Shown: one piece after another, positions 19,683 to 28,239 of the stretch
Position numbering within the stretch: position 1 is the stretch's first letter
How the letters are laid out: each line of letters starts with the position of its first letter
Assembly (NCBI GenBank): GCA_947346365.1
Contig: CANAAV010000001.1
Coordinates: 186,001 to 250,000 of the forward strand
From: an uncultured Flavonifractor sp.
Lineage (GTDB): Bacteria; Bacillota; Clostridia; Oscillospirales; Oscillospiraceae
Direction: 5' to 3'
Length of the DNA: 64,000 nt
Notes under the pieces: model-generated
Seen by the model: the letters and a program-made list of their open reading frames with translations, nothing else
Database searches by the model: none
What the model was told of the DNA's origin: nothing
Translations under genes and position numbers: made by a program

Positions 19683-20777
19683 TTGAAACGAATTGCGGCG
19701 GCGCTGCTGGCGCTGGGTATCCTGTGCACCGTGCCGGTCCAGGCGGTCGGCACTTCGGCCTGCTGCGCCATTTTGGTGGATGGGGAGACCGGGCGGGTGC
19801 TCTATGCCCAAAATGCGCAGGAGCAGCGGCTGATTGCCAGCACTACCAAGCTGATGACGGCTCTGGTGGCGGTGGAGACCCATCCGGACCTGTCGGAGGT
19901 GGTGACCATCCGCCCAGAGTGGACCGGGGCGGAGGGCTCCTCCATGTACCTGCGCTCTGGGGAGCAGGTGAGCCTGGAAGGACTACTGTACGGTCTGCTG
20001 CTGGCTTCCGGCAACGATGCGGCCTTGGCGGTGGCGGGCCACTGCGGCGGAAGCGTGGAGGAATTTGTGGAGCTGATGAACCGCCGGGCCCGCCAGCTGG
20101 ACATGCGGGATACGCATTTTGCAAATCCCAATGGACTTGACGACCCGGCGCACTACTCCACCGCCGCCGATATGGCGAAGCTGGCCCGTGCCTGTATGGA
20201 GCGGGAGGAGCTGGCCCGGATCGTAGCAACCAAAAGCATCGCAATCGCCGGGCGGAGCTTTACCAACCACAACAAGCTGCTCTGGCGGTATGAGGGCTGT
20301 ATCGGTATGAAGACCGGGTATACCAAACAGGCCGGGCGCACGCTGGTCTCCTGCGCACAGCGGGGCGGGCAGCGCCTGATTGCCGTCACCCTCAACGATC
20401 CGGACGATTGGCGTGACCACGCCGCCCTGTTTGACTACGGGTTTCAGACCTATTCCCGGAATGTCCTGGTTTTGGGGGGGCGGGAGGTGCGCCGGGTTCC
20501 GGTGTCTGGCAGCCTGAACCGTTTTGTGCCGGTGTGTACAGCCGGGGATGTCTATTATCCTCTGAGTGCAGAGGAACAGGTGCGCGCGGAAATTTTTCTG
20601 CCGGAGACTGTGCAGGCACCGGTTCAGGCGGGAACTGTAGCCGGACGGATGGCGTTCTATTTGGAAGAGCAGATGATTGGGGAGACGGACCTGCTCTACG
20701 CCGCCGGCGCGGCGGACGACCGGGCGAAAGCGGGCGGGCTGGACCGGCTGTTGGATTTTTTAACCGGAGGGCTGTAA
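19683..20777 (+). CDS. dacF: D-alanyl-D-alanine carboxypeptidase (PBP5/DacF-like)
   Basis: Low-molecular-weight penicillin-binding protein that trims the terminal D-Ala of peptidoglycan stem peptides. 364 residues with an N-terminal signal peptide (about 1-22). Active-site motifs are S53-TTK56, S109-G-N111 and K210-T-G212. A PBP5-like C-terminal beta domain follows. The start is TTG at 19683 with GAGGTGA six bases upstream; a small hairpin (CTCATCC-taaag-GGATGAG, 19654-19672) reaches into the ribosome site. Next to ytfJ, a sporulation (DacF/DacB) role is plausible; the exact paralogue is not certain. Confidence 0.9.
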   Translation: MKRIAAALLALGILCTVPVQAVGTSACCAILVDGETGRVLYAQNAQEQRLIASTTKLMTALVAVETHPDLSEVVTIRPEWTGAEGSSMYLRSGEQVSLEGLLYGLLLASGNDAALAVAGHCGGSVEEFVELMNRRARQLDMRDTHFANPNGLDDPAHYSTAADMAKLARACMEREELARIVATKSIAIAGRSFTNHNKLLWRYEGCIGMKTGYTKQAGRTLVSCAQRGGQRLIAVTLNDPDDWRDHAALFDYGFQTYSRNVLVLGGREVRRVPVSGSLNRFVPVCTAGDVYYPLSAEEQVRAEIFLPETVQAPVQAGTVAGRMAFYLEEQMIGETDLLYAAGAADDRAKAGGLDRLLDFLTGGL

Positions 20778-20805
20778 TGGGCATGTCCGGTATGGAAATG
20801 ATTTT

Positions 20806-20840
20806 GCATGGACGGCTTTCAGGAAGGGGGCCGTCCATGC
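20806..20840 (+). promoter_or_regulatory. Hairpin before rluB start
   Basis: Perfect 11-nt inverted repeat GCATGGACGGC (20806-20816) and GCCGTCCATGC (20830-20840) with a 13-nt loop, between the dac stop and the rluB start. There is no T run. It may control translation of rluB, or be part of an N-terminal extension of it. Confidence 0.4.
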
Positions 20841-20875
20841 GGCGAATACATAGGAAAGAGCGGGGGAGAGCTGCC

Positions 20876-21577
20876 GTGGAGGAGCGCCTGCAAAAACTGC
20901 TGTCGGCCCATGGGGTGGCCTCCCGGCGCAAGGCGGAGGAGTACTTGTCTACCGGACGGATTACGGTCAACGGACGGGCGGCCCATGTGGGTGATAAGGC
21001 CGATTTAGAGCGGGATGAGATCCGGGTGGACGGGGTTTTGCTGTCTGCCGCGCGGCCGCGGACTTATCTAATGCTCAACAAGCCAAGAGGCTATGTGACT
21101 ACGCTGTCAGATGAGAAGGGGCGGCCCACTGCCGCTGAGCTGGTGGCTGGGTGCGGCAGGCGGGTGTGGCCTGTGGGGCGGCTGGATATGGATTCGGAGG
21201 GGCTGCTGCTGTTTACAGACGACGGTGCGCTGACCCAGCGGCTTATTCATCCCAGCCATGAGGTGGAGAAGGAGTACCGGGTCTGGGTGAGCGGAGATGT
21301 GAATGCCGCCCTGCCGGTTCTCCGGGGGCCCATGGAGCTGGACGGCGCTGTGCTGCGTCCGGCTCAGGTGGAAGTGCTGAGCCTGTCCCGCGGAGCGCTG
21401 CGGGTGGTTATCCATCAGGGGAAAAACCGCCAGATCCGCCGTATGTGCGCCCAGGCGGGCTTGGATGTGCGCCGCTTGCAGCGGGTGCGGGAGGGGACGC
21501 TGGAATTGGGCGGTCTGCCTGTGGGACGCTGGCGGCGGCTGGACAGCGCAGAGATCCGCCGCCTGGAGGGGCGGTGA
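20876..21577 (+). CDS. rluB: 23S rRNA pseudouridine synthase (RluB family)
   Basis: Isomerises a uridine in 23S rRNA. 233 residues from the GTG at 20876 (GGGGGAGAG five bases upstream), which puts the S4 domain EERLQKLLSAHGVASRRKAE at the very N terminus as in the family. The catalytic aspartate is in GRLDMDSEGLLLFTDDG, and KNRQIRRMCAQAG is the C-terminal signature. An ATG at 20777 is in frame, overlaps the dac stop as TAATG and has GGAGG before it; using it would add 33 basic residues. The start is therefore not settled. Confidence 0.88.
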   Translation: MEERLQKLLSAHGVASRRKAEEYLSTGRITVNGRAAHVGDKADLERDEIRVDGVLLSAARPRTYLMLNKPRGYVTTLSDEKGRPTAAELVAGCGRRVWPVGRLDMDSEGLLLFTDDGALTQRLIHPSHEVEKEYRVWVSGDVNAALPVLRGPMELDGAVLRPAQVEVLSLSRGALRVVIHQGKNRQIRRMCAQAGLDVRRLQRVREGTLELGGLPVGRWRRLDSAEIRRLEGR

Positions 21578-21578
21578 C

Positions 21579-21609
21579 TTTTGCAGGAATAAAAAAAAAT
21601 CCTGCAAAA
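21579..21609 (+). terminator. Hairpin at end of rluB
   Basis: TTTTGCAGGA (21579-21588) and TCCTGCAAAA (21600-21609) are a perfect 10-nt inverted repeat right after the rluB stop. It has an A-rich loop and no T run on the + strand, so it is a weak or Rho-independent-like candidate only. Confidence 0.4.
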
Positions 21610-21614
21610 AGGGA

Positions 21615-21643
21615 TTGATTTTCCCGCAAATCCCGGCTATGAT
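21615..21643 (+). promoter_or_regulatory. SigA-type promoter for RpiR regulator
   Basis: TTGATT (21615-21620), 17-bp spacer, TATGAT (21638-21643), giving a leader of about 75 nt before the regulator ATG at 21728. Confidence 0.55.
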
Positions 21644-21727
21644 ATAGACTGAGTTTCCAGAGGAACGCCCGCCTGTGCGGAGCGGCGTCCGCCTCATCAT
21701 GAGGGGAACGGGGAGGTCAACACGATC

Positions 21728-22594
21728 ATGACAAGGGATGTTTTAGCGGCGATCCAGGGAAATATGAGCACGTTTTCTAAAGGACAGCGGCTTATAGCCC
21801 GGTTTATTTTGGACAGCTATGACAAGGCGGCTTTTATGACCGCCAGTAAGCTGGGCAAGACGGTCAACGTCAGCGAGTCCACAGTGGTGCGCTTTGCCGC
21901 GGAGCTGGGATATGACGGTTACCCAGCCATGCAAAAAGCGCTGCAGGAGATGATACGCAGCAAGCTCACGTCGGTGCAGCGGATTGAAGTCTCCAACAGC
22001 CGCATTGGAGACCACGATATTCTCTCAATGGTCATGCAGTCGGACATTGAAAAAATCCGTATGACGCTGGAGGAGACCAACCGTCTCCAGTTCAGCCGGG
22101 CGGTGGACGCGATTATTGCGGCGCGGCATATTTACATTTTAGGCGTACGCTCGGCGGCGGCAATCGCCAGCTTTTTAGGCTTTTATTTTAATTTGATTTT
22201 CGATAATGTAACGGTGGTTCATGCTACCTCCACCAGCGAGGTGTTTGAGCAGCTGCTGCGGATTGGACCGGAGGATGTGATTATTGGAGCCAGCTTTCCC
22301 CGGTATTCCCGCCGGACGGTGAAGGCAATGCAGTTTGCAAGAGACCGGGGGGCGGAGACCATCGCTGTTACGGACAGCGAGACGTCTCCGCTGACCGCCA
22401 CCGCCACGCTGACGCTGCTGGCGAAGAGCGATATGGCTTCTTTCGTGGATTCCCTGGTGGCGCCGCTGAGCTTGATTAACGCCCTGATTGTCTCGATTGG
22501 GCGCAAGAAAAATGATGATTTGTCTGAAACCTTTGCGACTCTCGAGCAGATTTGGGACGAATATGAGGTCTATGAAAAGGCGGAACAGCTGTAA
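21728..22594 (+). CDS. MurR/RpiR family transcriptional regulator
   Basis: DNA-binding regulator with a sugar-phosphate sensing domain. 288 residues. The N-terminal helix-turn-helix (about 1-80) contains FSKGQRLIARFILDSYD and KLGKTVNVSESTVVRFAAEL; the C-terminal SIS domain (about 125-255) contains LGVRSAAAIASFLG and GASFPRYSRRT. These regulators usually control sugar or amino sugar genes, but no such gene is adjacent, so the target is unknown. ATG with GGGGAGG upstream. Confidence 0.9.
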   Translation: MTRDVLAAIQGNMSTFSKGQRLIARFILDSYDKAAFMTASKLGKTVNVSESTVVRFAAELGYDGYPAMQKALQEMIRSKLTSVQRIEVSNSRIGDHDILSMVMQSDIEKIRMTLEETNRLQFSRAVDAIIAARHIYILGVRSAAAIASFLGFYFNLIFDNVTVVHATSTSEVFEQLLRIGPEDVIIGASFPRYSRRTVKAMQFARDRGAETIAVTDSETSPLTATATLTLLAKSDMASFVDSLVAPLSLINALIVSIGRKKNDDLSETFATLEQIWDEYEVYEKAEQL

Positions 22595-22636
22595 GGCTTG
22601 AGGCGCTGCAGCCGGCGTGGAGAAGGGGGAGGCTAT

Positions 22637-23887
22637 TTGTCCGATATTGTGATAATCGGCGGCGGCGCCGCAGGCTGTATGGCCGCCCTGACCGCGGCGG
22701 AGGAGGGGGCGGAAGTCGTCCTGCTGGAGCGCAATCCCAAGCTGGGGCGCAAGCTGTACATCACCGGAAAAGGCCGCTGTAATGTAACCAATGACTGCCC
22801 GGCTTCTGAGGCGCTTTTGAATATTCCTCGGGGCAGCCGCTTTTTGACCAGCGCGATGATCCGGTTTCCGCCGGAGCGGGTCAAGGGATTTTTTGAAGCG
22901 TTGGGCGTACCTTTAAAGACAGAGCGGGGAAACCGGGTGTTTCCCCGCTCTGACCGGGCGGCAGATATTATTGACGCTCTGCTGCGCGCCCTGCGCCGGT
23001 CTGGAGTGGCTATCGCTCAGGACCGGGCGGTGGAACTGCGCCGGGAGGGGGGCGTTTTGAACGGCGTGGCGGGAGAGCACGGCGTTTATCCCTGCCGGGC
23101 GGCTGTGATTGCCACCGGAGGGCTGTCCTATCCTCTGACAGGGTCCACCGGAGACGGCTATAGGCTGGCGCAGAGCGCGGGGCATACCTTGGTGCAGCCC
23201 CGGCCCAGCCTGGTGCCGCTGGAGTCGGAGGGTGGGCTTTGCGGCAGGATGCAGGGGCTATCCCTGCGCAATGTGGGACTAACCATAAAAAACCAGAAAA
23301 AAAAGACGGTTTATACGGGGCGGGGGGAGCTGCTGTTTACCCATTTCGGCCTGTCCGGACCGCTGATTTTAAGTGCCAGCGCCCATATGTGCTGCGGGGG
23401 AGAGGAGCGCTATACGGCGCTGATTGATCTAAAACCCGCTTTAGACAGCGAGACCTTGGACCGGCGCCTGCTGCGGGAGCTTCAGGAGAATGCCAACCGG
23501 GAATTCCACAATATTTTAGAGCATTTGGTTCCCAGGCTGATGGTTCCGGTGCTGGCAGAGTGCTCCGGCATACCGGCGCAGCAGCAGGGCAACGCCGTCA
23601 CCCGCCCCCAGCGGCACAGGCTGCTGGAGCTGTTAAAGTGTTTTCCTATCGAAATTACAGGTACGCGGCCAGTTGAAGAGGCCATCATTACTGCCGGCGG
23701 GGTAAACCTTTCGGAGGTGAATCCGAAGACTATGGCCTCTAAGCTGGCCCGCGGCATATATTTTGCGGGAGAGGTGTTGGACGCGGACGCCTATACCGGC
23801 GGCTTCAACCTTCAGATCGCCTGGTGCACCGGCAGGGCGGCAGGGGAAGGGGCGGCGCAGTACTGCAGAGGAGAGGATTATTTGTGA
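22637..23887 (+). CDS. BaiN/HI0933-family NAD(P)/FAD-dependent oxidoreductase
   Basis: Flavoprotein of the HI0933/YhiN family; some members (BaiN) act in bile acid reduction, but most have no proven substrate. 416 residues from the TTG at 22637, chosen because GGGGGAGG lies just upstream and the Rossmann motif IVIIGGGAAGCMAALTAAEEG then starts at residue 3. KLGRKLYITGKGRCNVTNDC is the family signature near 35-55, and the C-terminal FAD motif reads YFAGEVLDADAYTGGFNLQ. The stop overlaps the cmk GTG. The cmk-plsC neighbourhood says nothing about its substrate. Confidence 0.88.
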   Translation: MSDIVIIGGGAAGCMAALTAAEEGAEVVLLERNPKLGRKLYITGKGRCNVTNDCPASEALLNIPRGSRFLTSAMIRFPPERVKGFFEALGVPLKTERGNRVFPRSDRAADIIDALLRALRRSGVAIAQDRAVELRREGGVLNGVAGEHGVYPCRAAVIATGGLSYPLTGSTGDGYRLAQSAGHTLVQPRPSLVPLESEGGLCGRMQGLSLRNVGLTIKNQKKKTVYTGRGELLFTHFGLSGPLILSASAHMCCGGEERYTALIDLKPALDSETLDRRLLRELQENANREFHNILEHLVPRLMVPVLAECSGIPAQQQGNAVTRPQRHRLLELLKCFPIEITGTRPVEEAIITAGGVNLSEVNPKTMASKLARGIYFAGEVLDADAYTGGFNLQIAWCTGRAAGEGAAQYCRGEDYL

Positions 23888-24561
23888 GCTACAAAAGCAT
23901 TGCGATTGACGGCCCTTCCGGGGCGGGCAAGTCCACCTTGGCCCGAAAGCTTGCGGGGGAACTGGGGTTTCTCTATGTGGATACGGGGGCGATTTACCGT
24001 ACGGTGGGGCTGGCGGCATTTCGCCGGGGAATAGACCCCAGCGACGGCGGACAGGTGACGCCTATGCTGCCGCAGCTGTCTATTGAGATGTGTTATGGCG
24101 GCGACGGGGTGCAGCATATGCTTCTGAATGGCGGGGATGTGACCGAAGAGATCCGCCGGCATGAGATATCCCGCTGTGCCTCTCAGGTTTCCGCCCTGCC
24201 GGAGGTGCGAGCCTTCCTGTTGGAGCGTCAGCGGGAGCTGGCCCGCGCCCATGATGTGATTATGGACGGCAGAGATATCGGAACGGTGGTGCTTCCTGGC
24301 GCCGATGTAAAGATTTTCCTCACGGCTTCTCCCGAGGACCGGGCCCGCCGCCGTTATGCGGAGCTTTCCGAACGGGGAGAACAGACCTGTTTTGAGGACG
24401 TTTTGCGGGACGTAGTGCAGCGGGATGAACTGGACTCCAGCCGCACAGCCGCGCCGCTGCGCCAGGCGGAGGATGCGGTGCTTGCAGACACCAGCGGGCT
24501 TACTTTGGAGGAGAGCTTTCAGCTGCTGCTGCACATCATTGAAGAGAGGCTGCAAAGATGA
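23884..24561 (+). CDS. cmk: Cytidylate kinase
   Basis: Phosphorylates CMP and dCMP with ATP. 225 residues. P-loop DGPSGAGKSTLARKL near residue 8, then YVDTGAIYRTV, the CMP-binding DGRDIGTVVLPGADVKIFL, and RDELDSSR. The GTG at 23884 overlaps the upstream stop (GTGA) and has GGAGAGGA before it; a longer in-frame start inside the previous gene would add an unrelated N terminus. plsC overlaps its end by four bases. Confidence 0.96.
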   Translation: MSYKSIAIDGPSGAGKSTLARKLAGELGFLYVDTGAIYRTVGLAAFRRGIDPSDGGQVTPMLPQLSIEMCYGGDGVQHMLLNGGDVTEEIRRHEISRCASQVSALPEVRAFLLERQRELARAHDVIMDGRDIGTVVLPGADVKIFLTASPEDRARRRYAELSERGEQTCFEDVLRDVVQRDELDSSRTAAPLRQAEDAVLADTSGLTLEESFQLLLHIIEERLQR

Positions 24562-25148
24562 ATATCGTCTATCTTTTAGCGTACATTGTGCTTTGGCCGG
24601 TGTTCCGGATTTTGCTGCCTACCAAGGCGGTGAATAAGCAGAACCTGCCAGCCCGCGGAGCCCTTTACTGTGCCAACCATACCCGGCTGAATGATCCTCT
24701 TTTTGTGGCCTACGCGCTGGGCGTATCCCGGCAGATCCATGTGATGGCTAAGGATGAAATTATGCATTGGCCGGTCATCGGCTGGATTTTGAAAAAGGGC
24801 GGTATTTTCGGCGTAAAACGGGGGCAGTCTGATGTAGGAGCCATTCGGACAGCACTTAAATACCTAAAAAATGGAGAAAATCTTTTGCTTTTTCCAGAGG
24901 GAACCCGCCACCAAGACGGGGACATGGGGGACGCCAAGACGGGAGCCGCTATGCTGGCGGTACGCACGGGCGTGCCGGTGGTGCCCATCTACATTCCGGC
25001 AGAAAAGCATTGGTTTCGGTTTACTCCGGTGGTCTTTGGGGAACCCTATTATCCGCAGGTGGCGGGGCGGAAGGGCACGTCTGAAGAGTACCGTGCAATC
25101 GCCAGTGACCTGATGGCGCGCATAGAGAAATTGAAGGATCAGGTATAA
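24558..25148 (+). CDS. plsC: 1-acyl-sn-glycerol-3-phosphate acyltransferase
   Basis: Adds the second acyl chain to lysophosphatidic acid to give phosphatidic acid, the substrate of CdsA. 196 residues with one N-terminal hydrophobic segment. The catalytic HX4D motif is in CANHTRLNDP, and the glycerol-phosphate site is LLFPEGTRHQDG. ATG overlaps the cmk stop. In many clostridia ispH follows here, fused or adjacent to rpsA; it is missing, and a 324-bp gap follows instead. Confidence 0.93.
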   Translation: MNIVYLLAYIVLWPVFRILLPTKAVNKQNLPARGALYCANHTRLNDPLFVAYALGVSRQIHVMAKDEIMHWPVIGWILKKGGIFGVKRGQSDVGAIRTALKYLKNGENLLLFPEGTRHQDGDMGDAKTGAAMLAVRTGVPVVPIYIPAEKHWFRFTPVVFGEPYYPQVAGRKGTSEEYRAIASDLMARIEKLKDQV

Positions 25149-25268
25149 AAAGGAAATGATTGGGGGCCGGATATTCCAAGATAAGGAAATTATTCCTTTT
25201 GCTGAAAGAGAACTCCGCCCTTGTCAAGAGGAATTTGGGAAGCTGACGCAGAAAAAACAAAAAAAGAG

Positions 25269-25297
25269 TGTACAAATACAAAATTTTTTGATACAAT
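25269..25297 (+). promoter_or_regulatory. SigA-type promoter for rpsA
   Basis: TGTACA (25269-25274), 17-bp spacer, TACAAT (25292-25297), in an AT-rich stretch after plsC. Predicted leader to the rpsA ATG is about 170 nt. Confidence 0.5.
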
Positions 25298-25311
25298 ATA
25301 GGAAGCTACGT

Positions 25312-25351
25312 ATGGGCGGCCCGTCCGGCTGTGCGGAGCGCTCCGTCCCAT
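25312..25351 (+). promoter_or_regulatory. Structured leader hairpin upstream of rpsA
   Basis: ATGGGCGG (25312-25319) pairs with CCG-T-CCCAT (25343-25351) and inner CGTCCG with CGGA-G-CG, giving one long imperfect hairpin at the start of the rpsA leader. The 12-nt CGGAGCGCTCCG palindrome at 25334-25345 is an alternative fold. The rest of the 324-bp gap has no gene. Autoregulation by S1 binding is a possibility, not shown. Confidence 0.4.
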
Positions 25352-25472
25352 GGGCGTTTGGAACGAACGAGCGGCGGAGCCGGAACCTTCCACCCTGTAC
25401 CGGAAGGCTTCTATTGAGCTCACTGCGGGTGCGTCCACGCCCGGGTGAATTATAAAGGAGGTCTATGACAAA

Positions 25473-26645
25473 ATGAGCGGAGAAAATTTTGAGATCGAGG
25501 AATCCTTTGCTGAAATGCTGGAGAAGTCGATCAAAACTTTAAATACAGGGGACAAGGTTACAGGCGTTGTCACAGGAATTACGCCCACTGAGATCTACGT
25601 GGATCTTGGGACCAAGCACGCCGGTTACATACCGGCGTCGGAGCTGACTGACGATCCCACTGTAAAGATCGAGGATCTGGTTAAGGTCGGCGACGAGATC
25701 GAAACCTATGTCATGCGCGTCAACGATCAGGAGGGTGTGGCCACCCTGTCGAAGAAGCGCCTTGACACTGTAAAAAGCTGGGATGACATTGAGCAGGCCC
25801 GGGAGGAGCGCACCACCGTCGAGGGAGTTGTCACCGAGGAGAACAAAGGCGGCGTAGTGGTCAGTATTAAGGGCGTGCGCGTGTTTGTGCCCGCCTCTCA
25901 GACCGGCCTGCCCCGGGAGGCGGCTATGTCCGAGCTGCTGAAGAAAAAGGTGCGCCTGCGCATTACCGAGGTCAACCGAGCCCGCAAGCGCGTGGTGGGT
26001 TCTATCCGCGCTGTGGAGGCCGAGGAGCGCGCCGCCCGCGCTGCCCAGGTGTGGGAGAACATTGAGGTGGAAAAGCGTTATACCGGTACGGTCAAGAGTC
26101 TGACCTCTTACGGCGCGTTTGTGGATATCGGCGGCGTGGATGGCATGGTGCACGTGTCTGAGCTGTCCTGGTCTCGTATTAAGCACCCCTCTGAGGTCGT
26201 TTCCGTGGGCGACACAGTAGAGGTCTATGTGATCTCCTTTGATCCCGAGAAAAAGAAAATTTCTCTGGGCATGAAGGACCACAGCCAGGACCCCTGGGCG
26301 GTGTTTACCGATAAGTACCATATTGATGACGTTGCCAACGTTCGGGTGGTCAAACTGATGACCTTCGGCGCTTTTGCCGAAATTGTCCCCGGTGTGGATG
26401 GGCTCATCCACATTTCCCAGATCGCGGACCACCGCATTGATAAGCCCGGCGATGTGCTCAGCGAAGGGCAGATGGTGGACGTGAAGATTACCGACATTGA
26501 TTATGACAAGAAGAAGGTTTCCTTGTCGATCCGCGCGTTGCTGGAGGACGCTCAGCGCACGCAGGGTACTGGCGGGGACGACGCTGTGGTGGCCTCCTCC
26601 GACAGCGAAGGAACCGAGGTTGCCGCCGACTTGGCAGGCGAGTAA
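25473..26645 (+). CDS. rpsA: Ribosomal protein S1 homologue, four S1 domains
   Basis: RNA-binding protein of the bS1 family. 390 residues with four S1 motifs at about 21-95, 109-180, 197-268 and 282-355; the third (YTGTVKSLTSYGAFVDIGG) and the fourth (VVKLMTFGAFAEIVPGVDG) are the best conserved. The last 30 residues are acidic and low in complexity. ATG with AAAGGAGG. Four-domain S1 proteins are usual in Firmicutes; whether it works as a true S1 on the ribosome is not decided by sequence. A long leader precedes it and a strong terminator follows. Confidence 0.93.
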   Translation: MSGENFEIEESFAEMLEKSIKTLNTGDKVTGVVTGITPTEIYVDLGTKHAGYIPASELTDDPTVKIEDLVKVGDEIETYVMRVNDQEGVATLSKKRLDTVKSWDDIEQAREERTTVEGVVTEENKGGVVVSIKGVRVFVPASQTGLPREAAMSELLKKKVRLRITEVNRARKRVVGSIRAVEAEERAARAAQVWENIEVEKRYTGTVKSLTSYGAFVDIGGVDGMVHVSELSWSRIKHPSEVVSVGDTVEVYVISFDPEKKKISLGMKDHSQDPWAVFTDKYHIDDVANVRVVKLMTFGAFAEIVPGVDGLIHISQIADHRIDKPGDVLSEGQMVDVKITDIDYDKKKVSLSIRALLEDAQRTQGTGGDDAVVASSDSEGTEVAADLAGE

Positions 26646-26659
26646 GCAGATGATTGCTG

Positions 26660-26695
26660 AAAAGTGCCGCTTCTTTACAGAAGCGGCACTTTTTT
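26660..26695 (+). terminator. Intrinsic terminator after rpsA
   Basis: AAAAGTGCCGCTTCT (26660-26674), TTAC loop, AGAAGCGGCACTTTT (26679-26693), then T. Perfect stem with T run. Confidence 0.9.
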
Positions 26696-26728
26696 CTGTA
26701 TCTTGACTGAAAAATTTTGGATTTTCCC

Positions 26729-26757
26729 TTGCAAAGGATAAAAAATGGGTCTATAAT
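26729..26757 (+). promoter_or_regulatory. SigA-type promoter for carD
   Basis: TTGCAA (26729-26734), 17-bp spacer, perfect TATAAT (26752-26757), 63 bp before the carD ATG. Confidence 0.75.
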
Positions 26758-26819
26758 TGAGTTGTAACGTAAGAAAAGGGAAAAATTGTACGGGATGTTC
26801 CGCTTTAGGAGGTGGGATC

Positions 26820-27296
26820 ATGTTTCAGGTAGGCGACAAAATAGTTCATCCGATGCATGGTGCTGGCGTTGTTGACAGCATTGTGCAAAAGAAAATTAAC
26901 GGCGTGGTGCGGGAGTATTATATCCTCAAACTACCGGTAGGCGGCATGATGGTCATGATTCCCACAGAGAATAGCCAGGAGATCGGGGTGCGCCCGGTAA
27001 TGGAAAAAGCGGAGGCGGACAGGGTAATTGCCGCAATGTCCGGTATTCAAGTAGAGATGACGCCCAATTGGAACCAGCGCTACCGGGAAAATATGCTCCG
27101 TCTAAAAAGCGGTGATCTGTTGGAGGTAGCCCGTGTGGTCAAGGGACTGATGCTGCGGGACGGACAGCGGGGGCTGTCCAACGGAGAGCGGAAAATGCTC
27201 CATTCCGCGAAGCAGATTTTGATTTCGGAGATTGTTCTGTCTCAGAATACCACCTATGAGGACGTGGAAGCACGGATTAATACCGCTCTGGCATGA
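26820..27296 (+). CDS. CarD family transcriptional regulator
   Basis: RNA polymerase-binding protein of the CarD/CdnL type, which stabilises open promoter complexes. 158 residues from the ATG at 26820 with TTAGGAGGTGG before it. The CarD/TRCF domain is N-terminal: FQVGDKIVHPMHGAGVVDSI, then VGGMMVMIPTENSQEIGVRPV; the C-terminal helical domain holds RLKSGDLLEVARVVKGLM and LSNGERKMLHSAKQIL. An upstream in-frame codon would place the start inside the promoter. Own promoter; a weak terminator follows before ispD. Confidence 0.93.
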   Translation: MFQVGDKIVHPMHGAGVVDSIVQKKINGVVREYYILKLPVGGMMVMIPTENSQEIGVRPVMEKAEADRVIAAMSGIQVEMTPNWNQRYRENMLRLKSGDLLEVARVVKGLMLRDGQRGLSNGERKMLHSAKQILISEIVLSQNTTYEDVEARINTALA

Positions 27297-27438
27297 TCGG
27301 TCTTAGACGCGCATAGATATGCTGGGAAGCGCTGATTCAATCCCCGCATAGCGTGGACTGCTGAAAAGCTGCGCCAGAATAGGTATGCTTTGGGGGCGTG
27401 GGAACAGGCTTTAGGCGGGACCTGAGAGAATAGGAGGG

Positions 27439-27464
27439 AAAAGGGGCCGTTCCGGCTCCTTTTT
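27439..27464 (+). terminator. Intrinsic terminator between carD and ispD
   Basis: AAAAGGGGCCG (27439-27449), TTC loop, CGGCTCCTTTT (27453-27463) with one G-T wobble and a T run, ending about 20 bp before the ispD start. The other 140 bp of the carD-ispD gap show nothing clear. Confidence 0.7.
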
Positions 27465-27485
27465 CGCGGAATTGGAGGAAGGCCC

Positions 27486-28220
27486 ATGACGGGACTGTTG
27501 AGACGTTTGCTGAGCCGGAACCGGCCGGAGGGACCCCGGTGTTCCGCCGTGGTGGCTGCGGCGGGGAACTCCAGCCGTATGGGAGGGGAAGACAAGCTGC
27601 TGCTGCCTATAGGCGAGCAGCCGGTGCTGGTGCGCACTCTGCGGACGCTGGATGAGTGCCCCTATATTACGGAAATTATTGTGGTCACCCGGTCGGACCT
27701 CATTGTTCCAGTGGGGCAGCTGTGCAAAGACTGCGCATTTTCCAAGGTGACAAAGCTGATTGTAGGCGGAGCGGACCGGACGCATTCTGTGTTGGCCGGC
27801 CTACGGGAGATCAGCCCAAAGGCCGGATTAGTGGCAGTGCATGACGGGGCCCGTCCTTTGCTGAGCCAGCAGGTGCTGGAAGCGGCCATTTTGCGGGCGC
27901 AGCAGTGCGGCGCGGCGGCCCCGGCAGTGCCGGTGAAAGATACGGTTAAGCGGGCGTCGGACGGACTGGTTACGGCTACTTTGGAACGTTCGGAGTTGTT
28001 CGCGGTGCAGACGCCCCAGGTTTTTGAGCCGTCGCTGCTGAAAACGGCCCTCCTAAAAGCGTTGGAGGACGGAGCGCAGCTCACAGACGACTGCTCCGCG
28101 GTGGAGCGGCTGGGCATCGGCGTGGCCCTAACGCGTGGGGAATACAGCAACATCAAGATCACTACACCGGAAGATTTGGCGGTGGCGGCAGCTCTGCTGG
28201 AGCAGATAGGTGAGGAATAG
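27486..28220 (+). CDS. ispD: 2-C-methyl-D-erythritol 4-phosphate cytidylyltransferase
   Basis: Third MEP-pathway step: attaches CMP to MEP. 244 residues with a basic extension of about 18 residues before the nucleotide-binding motif [29 protein letters not shown] near residue 120, [17 protein letters not shown] and TDDCSAVE follow in the family order. ATG with GGAGGAAGG. ispF follows 19 bp later. Transcription must pass the terminator at 27439 or start in the short space behind it. Confidence 0.95.
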   Translation: MTGLLRRLLSRNRPEGPRCSAVVAAAGNSSRMGGEDKLLLPIGEQPVLVRTLRTLDECPYITEIIVVTRSDLIVPVGQLCKDCAFSKVTKLIVGGADRTHSVLAGLREISPKAGLVAVHDGARPLLSQQVLEAAILRAQQCGAAAPAVPVKDTVKRASDGLVTATLERSELFAVQTPQVFEPSLLKTALLKALEDGAQLTDDCSAVERLGIGVALTRGEYSNIKITTPEDLAVAAALLEQIGEE

Positions 28221-28239
28221 GGACCGGGAGGCGGCGGAA

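Noticed and set aside
27297..27438. Third copy of the 3842/8339 intergenic repeat
   Set aside because: Only a short AACAGG-like block matches; not enough to support it.
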